From positions 496,001 to 560,000 of the forward strand of contig NZ_CP121014.1 of the NCBI RefSeq assembly GCF_041468085.1: a DNA stretch of 64,000 nt, read 5' to 3'. The notes under the pieces were generated by a model that ran no database searches, had not been told where the DNA came from, and saw only the letters and a program-made list of their open reading frames with translations. Below, one piece after another: positions 28,670 to 38,163 of the stretch (within the stretch, counting starts at the first letter, position 1; the number at the start of each line of letters is the position of its first letter). The stretch is from Tistrella mobilis (GTDB lineage: Bacteria; Pseudomonadota; Alphaproteobacteria; Tistrellales; Tistrellaceae). The position numbers and the translations under genes were made by a program.

Positions 28670-29836
28670 ATGGCGACGATCGACATCTGCGGGATCACCA
28701 AGAATTTCGGACGCACCGAGGTTCTGAAACGGGTCGATCTGGACATACGCGACGGTGAGTTTCTGACCCTGGTCGGGCCGTCGGGCTGCGGCAAATCCAC
28801 CCTGCTCAGGATCATCGCCGGGCTGGATAGCCAGACCGCCGGCGAGATCCGCATCGCAGGTGCGGCCGTCGACCATCTGCGTGCCCGCGATCGCGACCTC
28901 GCCATGGTCTTTCAATCCTATGCGCTCTATCCGCATCTGACGGTGGCGGAAAACATCGCCGTGCCGCTCAGCATGCGCCGGCTGAACGCCGCGCGGCGCC
29001 TGCCGCTGCTGGGCCCACTGCTGCCGGGAACCCGCCGCATCACGGCAGAGATCAAGGCCGAGGTGATGGCGACCGCCGCCATGCTCGGCATCGGCCATCT
29101 GCTGGCCCGCCGGCCCGGCCAGCTCTCGGGCGGGCAGCGCCAGCGGGTCGCGCTGGGCCGGGCGATGGTCCGCCATCCCCGCGCCTTCCTGATGGACGAG
29201 CCGCTCTCCAATCTGGATGCCAAGATGCGGGTGCATATGCGGGCGGAAATCGCCCGGCTGCATCGCCGGCTGGGCGCCACCTTCATCTATGTCACCCATG
29301 ATCAGGCCGAGGCGATGACCATGTCGGACCGGCTGGCGGTGATGATGGACGGCCGCATCCTCCAGCTCGACACCCCCGATGCGGTCTATGACGACCCGGC
29401 CGACATCCGCGTGGCGGAATTCATCGGCAGCCCGCGGATCAACATCGTCACCACCCGCCTTGCCCCCAGCGGCCGGCTGATGCTGGGCGAGAAGCTGCTG
29501 GCGCTCCGCCCCTCCACCCCCGGCGTCACGCCCGGCACCGAAATCCGGCTGGGCTTTCGCCCCGAACATGCCGACCTCACCGACCCGGCACGGGCGGCCC
29601 TGCGCGGCCGGGTTTCCCTGCTCGAAAACCTGGGCTCGGACCTGCTGGTGCATCTGGAGCTGGACGATGCGGCCGGCGGCGGCATGGCGGTGGTGCGGCT
29701 GGATCCCGCCCGCGGCCGCCCGGCGGAGGGCGAGATCTGCGGCATCGCCATGGGGCCGAAGCCGCTGGCCTTCGGCACCGACGGCGCCCGGCTGCCGCTT
29801 GCCGCGGCATCGGCGGCGGAGATGGCCCATGTCTGA
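28670..29836 (+). CDS. ABC transporter ATPase, UgpC/MalK family
   Basis: A 388-residue importer ATPase. Walker A is GPSGCGKST (residues 36-44), the signature [14 protein letters not shown] is near 151, Walker B is AFLMDEPLSNLDAKMR and the H-loop is YVTHDQAEAMT. The C-terminal regulatory TOBE/OB domain has GFRPEHADL. Between the Q-loop and signature there is an insertion of about 20 residues (around LPLLGPLLPGTRRI) compared with MalK. It is the first gene of a five-gene operon, and its stop overlaps the next start by 8 bp. Confidence 0.92.
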   Translation: MATIDICGITKNFGRTEVLKRVDLDIRDGEFLTLVGPSGCGKSTLLRIIAGLDSQTAGEIRIAGAAVDHLRARDRDLAMVFQSYALYPHLTVAENIAVPLSMRRLNAARRLPLLGPLLPGTRRITAEIKAEVMATAAMLGIGHLLARRPGQLSGGQRQRVALGRAMVRHPRAFLMDEPLSNLDAKMRVHMRAEIARLHRRLGATFIYVTHDQAEAMTMSDRLAVMMDGRILQLDTPDAVYDDPADIRVAEFIGSPRINIVTTRLAPSGRLMLGEKLLALRPSTPGVTPGTEIRLGFRPEHADLTDPARAALRGRVSLLENLGSDLLVHLELDDAAGGGMAVVRLDPARGRPAEGEICGIAMGPKPLAFGTDGARLPLAAASAAEMAHV

Positions 29837-30770
29837 TCAGGCCCTGCATCTTTCCGCCGCCGGCCCGGCCCCGCGAAGCCGGGCCGCCGCCCGCGCCGAC
29901 CGGCTGCGCGCCATGACCGCCTGGGCGCTCTCGGCCCCCGCCGTGATCCTGATGGCCCTGCTGCTGATCGGCCCGGTGATCGGGGTGGTGGCGCTGTCGC
30001 TCACCGATTATCAGCTGGGCGCCGCCACCCTGTCCTATATCGGCCTCGACAACTATGCCGAGATGTTCGGCGACCGGGTCTTTCACACCGCGCTGATCAA
30101 CACGCTGCTTTATGTCGCGGTGGTGGTGCCGGGCTCGGTCTTCCTGGGGCTCGGCATCGCGCTGCTGATCGAATCCGGCACCAGCGGCCGGGCGCTCTAT
30201 CGCGCGATCTATTTCCTGCCGGTGATGGCGACGCTGATCGCCATGGCGATCGTGTGGGAATTCATGCTCCACCCGCAATTCGGGCTGATCAACCTGGCCC
30301 TCGGCCGGATCGGCATCCCGGCGCAGAACTGGTTGACCGACGGGGATCTGGCGCTGTGGGTGCTGGCCGCCATCGGCATCTGGCAGGCGGTCGGCTTCAA
30401 CATGGTGCTGTTCATGGCGGGGCTGGTCTCGATCCCGCGCTTTCTCTACGACGCGGCCGAGATGGACGGGGTGCCCGGCGCCTGGGCGCGCTTCCGCCTG
30501 GTCACCTGGCCGATGCTGGGGCCGGTCACCCTTTTCGTGGTGGTCATCACCTCGATCCGGTCTTTCCAGGTGTTCGACACGGTGCATGTGCTGACCAAGG
30601 GCGGGCCCAACAAGGCGACCGAGGTGCTGCTCTACACCATGTATGCCGAGGGGTTCGAATTCTTCCGCTCGGGCTATGCCGCCGCGGTCACCGTGGTTTT
30701 CCTGGGCTTCGTGCTGGCACTGACGCTGGTCAAGATCGGCGTCCTGGACCGGAAGGTGCACTATTCATGA
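29829..30770 (+). CDS. Sugar-type ABC permease, UgpA/MalF-like
   Basis: A 313-residue membrane permease of the CUT1 type with six helices. The ATG at 29829 overlaps the ATPase stop. The cytoplasmic EAA loop reads YDAAEMDGVPGAWARFRLVTWP, and the C-terminal family motif TKGGPNKATEVLLYTMY is present. It forms a heterodimeric channel with the next gene product, whose start overlaps its stop (ATGA). Confidence 0.92.
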   Translation: MSDQALHLSAAGPAPRSRAAARADRLRAMTAWALSAPAVILMALLLIGPVIGVVALSLTDYQLGAATLSYIGLDNYAEMFGDRVFHTALINTLLYVAVVVPGSVFLGLGIALLIESGTSGRALYRAIYFLPVMATLIAMAIVWEFMLHPQFGLINLALGRIGIPAQNWLTDGDLALWVLAAIGIWQAVGFNMVLFMAGLVSIPRFLYDAAEMDGVPGAWARFRLVTWPMLGPVTLFVVVITSIRSFQVFDTVHVLTKGGPNKATEVLLYTMYAEGFEFFRSGYAAAVTVVFLGFVLALTLVKIGVLDRKVHYS

Positions 30771-31609
30771 CCCGCCGCCCCGCCGCTCGTCATCTGCTTC
30801 CTGCCGCTCTGCGCCATCTGGTCCTGGGCCTGGGGGCGGTGATCATGCTCGCCCCCTTCGTGTGGATGGTCTCCACCTCGCTCAAGCCCGCCGCCGAGAT
30901 CTTCCTGGATCATATCCGGCTCTGGCCGCACCAGCTGGCGGCGGCAGAAAACTACACCACCGCCGTCACCAGGGTGCCGCTGCTGCGCTTCATGCTGAAC
31001 GGGCTGATCGTCACGGTGACGATCTTCGTGATCCAGGTCGCGGTCGCCCTGCCCGCCGCCTATGCGCTGGCCAAGCTGCGCTTTCGGGGCCGCGGGCTGA
31101 TCTTCGGGGCGATCCTGTTCTGCCTGCTCATCCCCCCGCATGCGATCGCGGTGCCGGTCTTCCTGCTCTTCCACCAGCTGGGCATCCTGAACAGCTATGC
31201 CGCCATGGTGGTGCCCTTCACCATCTCGGTCTTCGGCATCTTCCTGATGCGCCAGTTCTTCCTGACCGTCCCCGACGATCTGATCGATGCCGCCCGCATG
31301 GACGGCTATGGCGAATTCGCCATCGTCTGGCGGGTGATGCTGCCCACCGCCATCCCCGCGATCACCGCCTTCGGCATCTTCTCGATCGTCGCGCACTGGA
31401 ACGATTATTTCTGGCCGCTGATCGTGGTCAACGATCAGCACCTGCTGACCCCGCCGCTCGGGGTGGTCGCCTTCCGCAACCAGGAAGCCGGCAGTGATTT
31501 CGGCCCGCTGATGGCCGCGGCCACGCTGATCATCGCGCCGCTGGTGATCGCCTTCCTCTTCGCCCAGCGCCGGTTCATCGAGGGCATCACCCTGACCGGC
31601 ATGAAGTAG
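30767..31609 (+). CDS. Sugar-type ABC permease, UgpE/MalG-like
   Basis: A 280-residue second permease subunit with six helices. The N-terminal helix is followed by FVWMVSTSLKPAAEIF, typical of UgpE/MalG. The EAA loop is DAARMDGYGEFAIVWRVMLP, and the protein ends FIEGITLTGMK, a hallmark C-terminus of this subfamily. Its start lies within the stop of the preceding gene. A C-rich tandem repeat separates it from the binding-protein gene. Confidence 0.93.
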   Translation: MTRRPAARHLLPAALRHLVLGLGAVIMLAPFVWMVSTSLKPAAEIFLDHIRLWPHQLAAAENYTTAVTRVPLLRFMLNGLIVTVTIFVIQVAVALPAAYALAKLRFRGRGLIFGAILFCLLIPPHAIAVPVFLLFHQLGILNSYAAMVVPFTISVFGIFLMRQFFLTVPDDLIDAARMDGYGEFAIVWRVMLPTAIPAITAFGIFSIVAHWNDYFWPLIVVNDQHLLTPPLGVVAFRNQEAGSDFGPLMAAATLIIAPLVIAFLFAQRRFIEGITLTGMK

Positions 31610-31615
31610 CCCTGC

Positions 31616-31680
31616 CCTTACGGCCTTCCCCCTCACGGCCGTCCCCCCCTCACGGCCTTCCCCCTTACGACCTTCCACCT
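31616..31680 (+). repeat. C-rich degenerate tandem repeat between permease and binding protein
   Basis: About four copies of a 16-bp unit resembling TTACGGCCTTCCCCC. It is strongly pyrimidine-rich and G-poor on the coding strand. Such C-rich untranslated RNA can act as a Rho-loading site, so it may tune expression between permease and binding protein. Confidence 0.6.
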
Positions 31681-31700
31681 GTCCAGAGAGGACGCACCCC

Positions 31701-32975
31701 ATGTTCCGGACGCTGCTCACCGCGTCGGCGATCGCCGTCGCGACCGCTGCCGCACTGCCCGCCGCCGCCGCCCAGCCGGTGGAACTGGTCATCCAGTACC
31801 CCTATGGCGAGCTGTTCAACGAGACCCACACCCGGATCCGCGAGGCCTTCGCGAAGATCCATCCCGAAATCACCCTCACCTACCGCACCCCTTATGCGGA
31901 GTACGAGGAAGGCACCCAGAAGATCCTGCGCGAGGCGGTGACCAACCAGCTGCCCGACGTGACCTATCAGGGTCTGAACCGGGTGCGGATCATGGTCGAT
32001 CGCGGCATCGCCCGGCCGCTCGACGGCTACATCGCCGCGGAGAAGGATTTCGAGGCCGAAGGCTTCCATCAGGCGATGTACGACATCGGCACCCAGAACG
32101 GCCATGTCTACGCCCTGCCCTTCGCGATTTCGCTGCCGATCACCTACTGGAACCTGGATCTGGTGCGCAAGGCCGGCGGCGACCCCGCCAGCCTGCCGAC
32201 CAGCTGGGACGGCGTGATCGACATGGCGAAAAAGATCGACGCCCTCGGCCCCGATGTGAACGGCATCAGCTATGTCTGGGACATCACCGGCAACTGGCTG
32301 TGGCAGGCCCCGGTCTTCGCCCATGGCGGCACCATGCTGACCGCCGACGAAACCAAAGTCGCCTTCGACGGCGCGGAAGGCAAATTCGCCATGCACACCA
32401 TCGCCCGGATGGTGACCGAGGCGCATATGCCGAACCTGGCCCAGGCCGATGCCCGCGCGACCTTCGCCGCCGGCAAAACCGGCATCTACGTCACCTCGAC
32501 CTCGGACCTGACCAAAACCACCAACATGATCGCCGGCAAGTTCGAGCTGAAGACCCATGTCTTCCCCGACGTGACGCCCGGCACCGGCCGCCTGCCCGCC
32601 GGCGGCAATGTGGTGATGATCGTCTCCAAAGACGACGCGAAGCTGGACGCGGCCTGGCAGTACGTGAAGTTCGTCACCGGCCCCGAAGGTGCCGCGATCA
32701 TGGCCCGCACCACCGGCTACATGCCGCCCAACAAGAAGGCCAACGAGGTCCATCTGAAGGATTTCTACGTCCAGAACCCCAACCACTATACCGCCGTCAG
32801 CCAGCTGCCGATCCTGACCAAATGGTACGCCTTCCCGGGTGAGAACGGCCTGAAGATCACCGATGTGATCAAGGATCACCTGAACTCGGTCGTCACCGGC
32901 GCCCGCGCGGCCGAACCCGATGCGGTGCTGGTCGACATGGCCCGCGACGTGCAGCGCCTGCTGCCGAAGAAGTGA
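31701..32975 (+). CDS. ABC transporter binding protein, UgpB-like (family 1)
   Basis: A 424-residue periplasmic solute-binding protein. The signal peptide runs MFRTLLTASAIAVATAAALP with cleavage near AAA-QPVEL. The mature part has the family-1 pattern (GLNRVRIMVDRGIARPLDGY, ALPFAISLPITYWNLDLV, then RTTGYMPPNKKA). The Ugp-like order and the downstream phosphodiesterase suggest a glycerophosphodiester or sugar-phosphate ligand, though sugars cannot be excluded. Its stop overlaps the next gene's start by one base (TGATG). Confidence 0.9.
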   Translation: MFRTLLTASAIAVATAAALPAAAAQPVELVIQYPYGELFNETHTRIREAFAKIHPEITLTYRTPYAEYEEGTQKILREAVTNQLPDVTYQGLNRVRIMVDRGIARPLDGYIAAEKDFEAEGFHQAMYDIGTQNGHVYALPFAISLPITYWNLDLVRKAGGDPASLPTSWDGVIDMAKKIDALGPDVNGISYVWDITGNWLWQAPVFAHGGTMLTADETKVAFDGAEGKFAMHTIARMVTEAHMPNLAQADARATFAAGKTGIYVTSTSDLTKTTNMIAGKFELKTHVFPDVTPGTGRLPAGGNVVMIVSKDDAKLDAAWQYVKFVTGPEGAAIMARTTGYMPPNKKANEVHLKDFYVQNPNHYTAVSQLPILTKWYAFPGENGLKITDVIKDHLNSVVTGARAAEPDAVLVDMARDVQRLLPKK

Positions 32976-33823
32976 TGCCGATGAAGCTCATCCATCTGAC
33001 CGACACCCATTTCGTCCGCCCGGGGGAGAGGCTTTACGGCCTCGACCCCAGGGCCCGGCTGGATGCCTGCATCGCCGACATCAACCGCAACCACGGCGAT
33101 GCAAGCCTGGCGGTGATCACCGGCGACCTCACCCATTACGGCGACCGGGCGGCCTTCACCGGCCTGCGCGACGCGCTGGCGGCGCTGACCGTGCCGGTGC
33201 GGCTGCTGCTCGGCAATCACGACACGGTCGAGACCTTCCGCGAGGTCTTCCCCGAGGTGCCTGTGGATGCCGAAGGCCGGGTTCAGGGCGTGGAGGATAC
33301 CGAGGCCGGCCGGCTGATCTTCCTCGACACCAACATGGCCGGCACCCATGCCGGCTGGTACGACCGGCCCCGCCTGGACTGGCTGGCCGCCCGCCTCGCC
33401 GAGGCGCCCGAGGGGCCGGTCTATCTGTTCATGCACCACCCGCCCTTCGCGCTCGGCATCGCCTCCATGGATCGGATCGGCCTGATCCGCCCGGATGATT
33501 TCGAGGCCTGCATCGCCCCGTACCGGGCGCGGATCCGCCACATCTTCTTCGGCCATGTCCACCGGCCGGTCTCGGGCTCGTGGCGCGGCATCCCCTTCTC
33601 GACGCTGCGCGCCACCAACCACCAGGTCTGGATGGATCTGGCGGCGCCCGAGATCCGGGTCAGCCACGAACCCCCGGCCTATGCGGTGGTGCTGCTCTCC
33701 GCCGACCAGACCATCGTCCACACCCACGACTTCCTGGATGCCGGCCCGGTCACCGACCTGACCGACATCGCCGGCAGCTTCTGGGACGAACAGGCCCGGC
33801 GGGCGGAGATGGCGGAAGCCTGA
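32975..33823 (+). CDS. Metallophosphoesterase, GpdQ/cAMP phosphodiesterase-like
   Basis: A 282-residue class III phosphodiesterase with a dinuclear metal site. All motifs are present: DTHF, GDLTHYGD, GNHD, HHPPF and GHVHR. No signal peptide is seen, so it acts in the cytoplasm on imported substrate. An ATG at 32981 is an alternative start. As the last gene of a Ugp-like operon it probably replaces UgpQ, cleaving an imported phosphodiester to a phosphomonoester and alcohol. A perfect 16-bp hairpin follows the stop. Confidence 0.88.
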   Translation: MPMKLIHLTDTHFVRPGERLYGLDPRARLDACIADINRNHGDASLAVITGDLTHYGDRAAFTGLRDALAALTVPVRLLLGNHDTVETFREVFPEVPVDAEGRVQGVEDTEAGRLIFLDTNMAGTHAGWYDRPRLDWLAARLAEAPEGPVYLFMHHPPFALGIASMDRIGLIRPDDFEACIAPYRARIRHIFFGHVHRPVSGSWRGIPFSTLRATNHQVWMDLAAPEIRVSHEPPAYAVVLLSADQTIVHTHDFLDAGPVTDLTDIAGSFWDEQARRAEMAEA

Positions 33824-33836
33824 CCGTTCCGACGGA

Positions 33837-33872
33837 AACGCGGCGCGCCTTCAGCTGAAGGCGCGCCGCGTT
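33837..33872. terminator. Bidirectional terminator, perfect 16-bp stem
   Basis: AACGCGGCGCGCCTTC (33837-33852), loop AGCT, and the exact complement at 33857-33872. It lies between the convergent metallophosphoesterase and AtuA-like genes and should stop transcription from both sides. Confidence 0.8.
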
Positions 33873-33918
33873 CTCATTCGATCGGCATCAGATCCCGTAC
33901 TGATCTTCTACCGATTAT

Positions 33919-34230
33919 CTAACCGCTCTCCGGCAGGTCCAGGTCCAGCAGCCATGAACTCAGGCTCTTGCCATGCTGGTCGAGACGGAGTGAGCGGGTC
34001 ACCCCGCCCCCGAGGGCATGGTGGAGGACGAAGTTGAGAGCCCCCAGAGCCGGCAGGCGGTAGCGGTCCACCGGGCCGTCGATGATGCCGGCGAAATGGG
34101 CGGCCACACGGTCGGCCGTCAGCCAGGCATCGAGGCGCGGGAAGTCGGCCGGGTCGTAGACGATCACCGAGACGGTCGAGGTGTCGCCCTTGTCGCCCGT
34201 GCGGGAATGGGCGATGTCGTAAAGTTTCAT
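33919..34230 (-). CDS. AtuA-like ferredoxin-fold domain protein
   Basis: A 103-residue protein matching the C-terminal ferredoxin-like domain of AtuA-type proteins. The diagnostic segment is AHSRTGDKGDTSTVSVIVY near the N-terminus, followed by RYRLPALGALNFVLHHALGG. The ATG at 34230 has AGGA upstream. In many genomes this domain is fused to the larger AtuA domain; here it is a separate gene 11 bp downstream of it. The function is unestablished; it presumably forms a complex with the larger protein. Confidence 0.8.
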   Translation of the reverse strand: MKLYDIAHSRTGDKGDTSTVSVIVYDPADFPRLDAWLTADRVAAHFAGIIDGPVDRYRLPALGALNFVLHHALGGGVTRSLRLDQHGKSLSSWLLDLDLPESG

Positions 34231-34241
34231 GGCCACGTTCC

Positions 34242-35600
34242 TCAGGCCTCGAAATGGCGCAGCGTCGCGCGGACGCAGCTGCGCGGCAGATAGGTGGAGC
34301 CGACGCCGATGATCTCGCGGCAGGACTTCATCACCCCGCCGCCGCCGGCCGGGCCGTTGGTGTACAGGGTTTCGACCTCGTCGCCGATCCGTTTCGCCGC
34401 AGCCGCGGTGGCCGTGCGGCCGATCACCCGGGCGCGAACCTCGGCAGGGTCGGCCCGCCCCCCGGCCGCCGCCGCCCCGTGCAGGGCGTCGACGCCGATC
34501 AGGTCGAAGCGCAATTCATCTGCCTCAAGGCCGGTGAGACGCAGCCGCCCGGCCACGATGTCGAGCGCCAGCCGCCCGCGGGCGACCGCGCCGGGGCCGG
34601 CATAGGAGATCTGGCCCTCGCCGAAATGGCCGTCGGCATAGCCGACCGACACCTTCAGCGCCGCGGGCCGCGGCCAGCCGGCGGCCCCTGCCACCAGCAC
34701 CCGGTCGGGGCCGTCCTGGGTGAAGGTGACGCCCGAGAAATCGGCCACCACATCGGGGGTGACATATCGCGCCGGATCGAAGACTTCATAGAGCAGCTGC
34801 TCGGTGCAGGTCGCAGGATCGATGCGCCCGCCCGACCCTGCGACCTTGGTGATCAGGGCGGTGCCGTCCCCGGCCACCTCGGCGATGGGAAAGCCCAGAC
34901 GCTCCAGCCCCGGCACGTCGCGACGTCCGGGATCGGCGAAATAGCCGCCGGTGATCTGGCCGGCGCATTCCAGCAGATGCCCCACCGCCGTCGCCCGGCC
35001 AAGATGCGTCCAGTCGTCGGGCGCCCAGCCGAATTCATGGACGAGCGGCGCCACGAACAGCGAAGGGTCGGCGACCCGGCCGGTGATCACCACATCGGCA
35101 CCGGCCGCGAGGGCTTCGATCATCGGTTCGGCGCCGAGATAGGCATTGGCCGAGATCACCCGGGTGCCCAGATCCTGAAGCGAGACACCGGTCTCTTCCA
35201 ACCGGGTTCGGGACGGATCCAGCAGATGCAGGACGTCGTCGCCTTCCACCGCCACCACCTTCAGGCCGCGAAGGCCCAGATCGCGGGCGATGCGCACCAC
35301 CGCTTCCGCCGCGGCGACCGGGTTGGCCGCCCCCATATTGGACAGGATGCGCACGCCATTGGCCCGGGCCACCGGCAGCACGGCCCGCATGCGCGCATCG
35401 AGCAGCGGATCATAGCCCTGCGCCGGATCGTGGCGGCGGGCCTGCTGGGCAAGCGCGATGGTCCGCTCGGCCAGGCATTCGAACATCAGGTACTGCACGT
35501 CGCCATGCGCGGCGATTTCGACGGCAGGTTCTATGCGGTCGCCGGCATATCCGGCACCGGCGCCCAGTCTCACCCGCTTCAAAGGATGGTCCTCCGTCAC
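34242..35600 (-). CDS. AtuA-family protein (DUF1446)
   Basis: A 452-residue protein of the acyclic terpene utilisation AtuA/DUF1446 family, whose reaction is not biochemically settled. Family landmarks are RLGAGAGYAGDRIEPAVE, MFECLAERTIALAQQ, RILSNMGAANPVAAAE, VITGRVADPSLFVAPLVHEF and DFSGVTFTQ. The GTG at 35600 puts these at the N-terminus as in relatives; a TTG at 35651 coupled to the upstream ABC gene is possible. It lacks the C-terminal domain, which is the next gene. Context: downstream of a dipeptide-type ABC importer, so it probably acts on the imported compound or its CoA ester. Confidence 0.85.
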   Translation of the reverse strand: MTEDHPLKRVRLGAGAGYAGDRIEPAVEIAAHGDVQYLMFECLAERTIALAQQARRHDPAQGYDPLLDARMRAVLPVARANGVRILSNMGAANPVAAAEAVVRIARDLGLRGLKVVAVEGDDVLHLLDPSRTRLEETGVSLQDLGTRVISANAYLGAEPMIEALAAGADVVITGRVADPSLFVAPLVHEFGWAPDDWTHLGRATAVGHLLECAGQITGGYFADPGRRDVPGLERLGFPIAEVAGDGTALITKVAGSGGRIDPATCTEQLLYEVFDPARYVTPDVVADFSGVTFTQDGPDRVLVAGAAGWPRPAALKVSVGYADGHFGEGQISYAGPGAVARGRLALDIVAGRLRLTGLEADELRFDLIGVDALHGAAAAGGRADPAEVRARVIGRTATAAAAKRIGDEVETLYTNGPAGGGGVMKSCREIIGVGSTYLPRSCVRATLRHFEA

Positions 35601-35647
35601 TTCTGTCCGGCCGGGGCAGATCGGGCCGCCGCCGGCCGGGGCCGCGA

Positions 35648-37297
35648 TCAACCCGCAGCCGCCTGCGCGCGGGCGAAGCTGCCGCCGGGAATGGCGGCAA
35701 GCAGTTCGCGCGTGTAATTCTCCCGCGGGCGGAGGAAGACCTCGTCCACCGCCCCGTGTTCCACCAGCCGGCCCCGCTGCATCACCGCGATCCGGTCCGA
35801 GATCGCCGCCGCGATGCGCAGGTCGTGGGTAATGAAGACCATGGCGAAGCCCAGTCGCTTCTGCAGATCGTCGATCAGCTCCAGCACCTGCGCCTGCACC
35901 GAGACGTCGAGCGCGGATACCGCCTCGTCGGCCACGATCACCTCGGGCTCCATCGCCAGTGCCCGGGCGATGCAGATGCGCTGGCGCTGCCCGCCCGAGA
36001 ATTCATGTGGATAGCGGTCGAGCGCATCGGGTTTGAGCCCGACCATCTCCACCAGACCGGCCGCGCGGCTCATGGCCTCGGCCTTCGGGGTGCCGTGCTG
36101 CAACGGCCCCTCGATCAGCGTGTCGCGGATCCGCCGGCGCGGGTTCAGCGAGCGGTACGGATCCTGAAAGATCATCTGTACGCCGCGGCGATAGGCCTGA
36201 AGCTCACGCCCGCGAAAGCCGGCGATGTCGCGGCCGCGATAGAGGATGCGGCCGCCGGTCGGCGTGTTGAACCCGGTGAGGCAGCGGCCGACGGTCGACT
36301 TCCCGGAGCCACTTTCCCCCACCACGCCCAGCGTCTCGCCCTCACCCAGGACGAAAGAGACATCGTCCACCGCCCTGACCGCACGGCCGCCGCCGAACAG
36401 GCTGCGGCCGCCATAGACCAGTTCCAGCGCCTCCACCTCGATCAGCGGAGCGCTGCGGGCCAGCGGCTCCGCCTTGACCGCGCCCTGGGGCACGGCGTCC
36501 AGCAGCATCCGGGTATAGGGATGCCGTGGCGCCGCCAGCACCTCGGCGGCAGGCCCCTGCTCCACCACCTCTCCGTGCCGCATCACCAGAACCCGGTCGG
36601 CGATGTCGTGGACGACGCCGAAATCATGGGTGATGAACAGCACCGCGCTGTGATGCCTGTCCTGCAGCTCACGCAGCAGGCGCAGGATCTGCGCCTGAGT
36701 GGTGATGTCGAGCGCGGTGGTCGGCTCGTCGGCGATGATCAGGGCCGGCTCCAGCGCCAGCGCCATGGCGATCATCACCCGCTGGCGCTGGCCCCCCGAC
36801 ATCTGGTGCGGATAGGCGCCGACCATCCGTTCCGGATCCGGCAGGCGGACGTCCCGGACAAGCTCCAGCACCCGGTCGCGCACCGCGGCAGCCGGCATGG
36901 CCGGCCGGTGAACACGGATCACTTCACCGATCTGGGCGCCGACGGTCATCAGCGGGTTGAGGGCGGTCATCGGTTCCTGGAAGATCATCGCCATCCGGTC
37001 GCCGCGCAATTCGCGCATCCGGGCCGGGGTGGCCGCGATCAGATCCTCGCCCTCCAGTTCGATCGCGCCGCTTTCGACGGTCAGCGTCCCCGGCGGCAGC
37101 AGCCCCATCACCGCCGAGGCGGTGACCGACTTGCCCGACCCGCTTTCGCCAACGATGCAGACGATTTCCTGCGGTCCGATATCGAGGTCGAGCCCCCGGA
37201 CGGCATGGGTTCTGTCGCCTCCCCTGGGCAGGGCGACGGCAAGATTGCGGATCGACAGCACCGGAGAGGCCGTACCGGCGGCTTTGGCGATGGTCAT
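35648..37297 (-). CDS. Dipeptide-type ABC transporter, fused double ATPase
   Basis: A 549-residue protein with two complete ABC domains, as in GsiA/YejF. The first has Walker [17 protein letters not shown] and signature [15 protein letters not shown]. The second has Walker [15 protein letters not shown] and signature [15 protein letters not shown]. The Walker B regions are [12 protein letters not shown] and [12 protein letters not shown]; in the second the canonical Pro is replaced by Ala. The ATG at 37297 follows GGAGG and lies 4 bp after the upstream permease. It energises uptake of a peptide or peptide-like molecule. Confidence 0.93.
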   Translation of the reverse strand: MTIAKAAGTASPVLSIRNLAVALPRGGDRTHAVRGLDLDIGPQEIVCIVGESGSGKSVTASAVMGLLPPGTLTVESGAIELEGEDLIAATPARMRELRGDRMAMIFQEPMTALNPLMTVGAQIGEVIRVHRPAMPAAAVRDRVLELVRDVRLPDPERMVGAYPHQMSGGQRQRVMIAMALALEPALIIADEPTTALDITTQAQILRLLRELQDRHHSAVLFITHDFGVVHDIADRVLVMRHGEVVEQGPAAEVLAAPRHPYTRMLLDAVPQGAVKAEPLARSAPLIEVEALELVYGGRSLFGGGRAVRAVDDVSFVLGEGETLGVVGESGSGKSTVGRCLTGFNTPTGGRILYRGRDIAGFRGRELQAYRRGVQMIFQDPYRSLNPRRRIRDTLIEGPLQHGTPKAEAMSRAAGLVEMVGLKPDALDRYPHEFSGGQRQRICIARALAMEPEVIVADEAVSALDVSVQAQVLELIDDLQKRLGFAMVFITHDLRIAAAISDRIAVMQRGRLVEHGAVDEVFLRPRENYTRELLAAIPGGSFARAQAAAG

Positions 37298-37301
37298 GGG
37301 A

Positions 37302-38159
37302 TCAGCTCCTCCGGCCGGCGAGCTTGGGGTCGAGCTGGTCACGCAGACCATCGCCCAGGATGTTGACCGACAGCACCGTCACCGCCAGAAACCCGCCGGC
37401 GAAGAAGATGGTCCAGGGCGCCTGCTGGAAGTGGTTGCGCCCTTCGGCCAGGATGTTGCCCCAGGTCGGCACGTCGGGCGGATAGCCGACACCCAGGAAG
37501 CCCAGCACGGCTTCGACCAGAATGGCGGAGGCGAAGATGTAGGTTGCCTGCACGGTCAGCGGCGCCACGCAATTGGGCAGCACATGGCGCAGCAGAACCA
37601 GCCAGCGCGGCACGCCGAGGCCGAGCGCGGCCTCGACATAGGGTTCCTCGCGCACGCTCAGCACCACGCTGCGCACCAGACGCACCACCCGCGGAATGTC
37701 GGGAAAGGCGATCGCGATCACCACCGACACGAAGCTGGCGCCGAACAGCGAGACCATCGCCACCGCAAGCAGGATGGAGGGGATGGCCATGATGCCGTCC
37801 ATGATCCGCATCAGCACCGCATCGAGCAGACGGGTGGCGCCGGCCAGCAGGCCCAGCACGGTGCCGATACCGACGGCGACGACGCAGACCACCAGCCCCA
37901 GGAACAGCGACACCCGGCCACCATGAAGCACACGGGAAAAGAGATCGCGGCCAAGCGCATCGGTGCCGAACCAGTAGGTCGCATCCGGCGCCTTCAGCCG
38001 GAAACGCGGTTTCATGATCGTGGGATCGAAACCGGTGAGATGCGGGGCGAGGATCGCGGCCAGGACCATCAGGGCGACGATGGCAAGGCCCAGAAGAACC
38101 GGCCGGCTGGCGAGCACGCGCCGGGCGGTCGGAGACAGGGCAAGGGACATGGCGGCCAT
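37302..38159 (-). CDS. Dipeptide-type ABC permease, DppC-like
   Basis: A 285-residue permease with an N-terminal helix followed by the large periplasmic loop typical of DppC/OppC (FRLKAPDATYWFGTDALGRD). Five more helices follow. The EAA loop reads EAALGLGVPRWLVLLRHVLP, and GYPPDVPTWGNILAEGRNHF near the end is the usual DppC segment. Alternative start at 38150. The gene sits 4 bp after the DppB-like gene. Confidence 0.93.
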   Translation of the reverse strand: MAAMSLALSPTARRVLASRPVLLGLAIVALMVLAAILAPHLTGFDPTIMKPRFRLKAPDATYWFGTDALGRDLFSRVLHGGRVSLFLGLVVCVVAVGIGTVLGLLAGATRLLDAVLMRIMDGIMAIPSILLAVAMVSLFGASFVSVVIAIAFPDIPRVVRLVRSVVLSVREEPYVEAALGLGVPRWLVLLRHVLPNCVAPLTVQATYIFASAILVEAVLGFLGVGYPPDVPTWGNILAEGRNHFQQAPWTIFFAGGFLAVTVLSVNILGDGLRDQLDPKLAGRRS

Positions 38160-38163
38160 CCGG

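Noticed and set aside
35756-37366. 536-codon plus-strand frame opposite the double ABC ATPase
   Set aside because: The minus strand carries two complete sets of Walker and signature motifs. The plus frame is a shadow.
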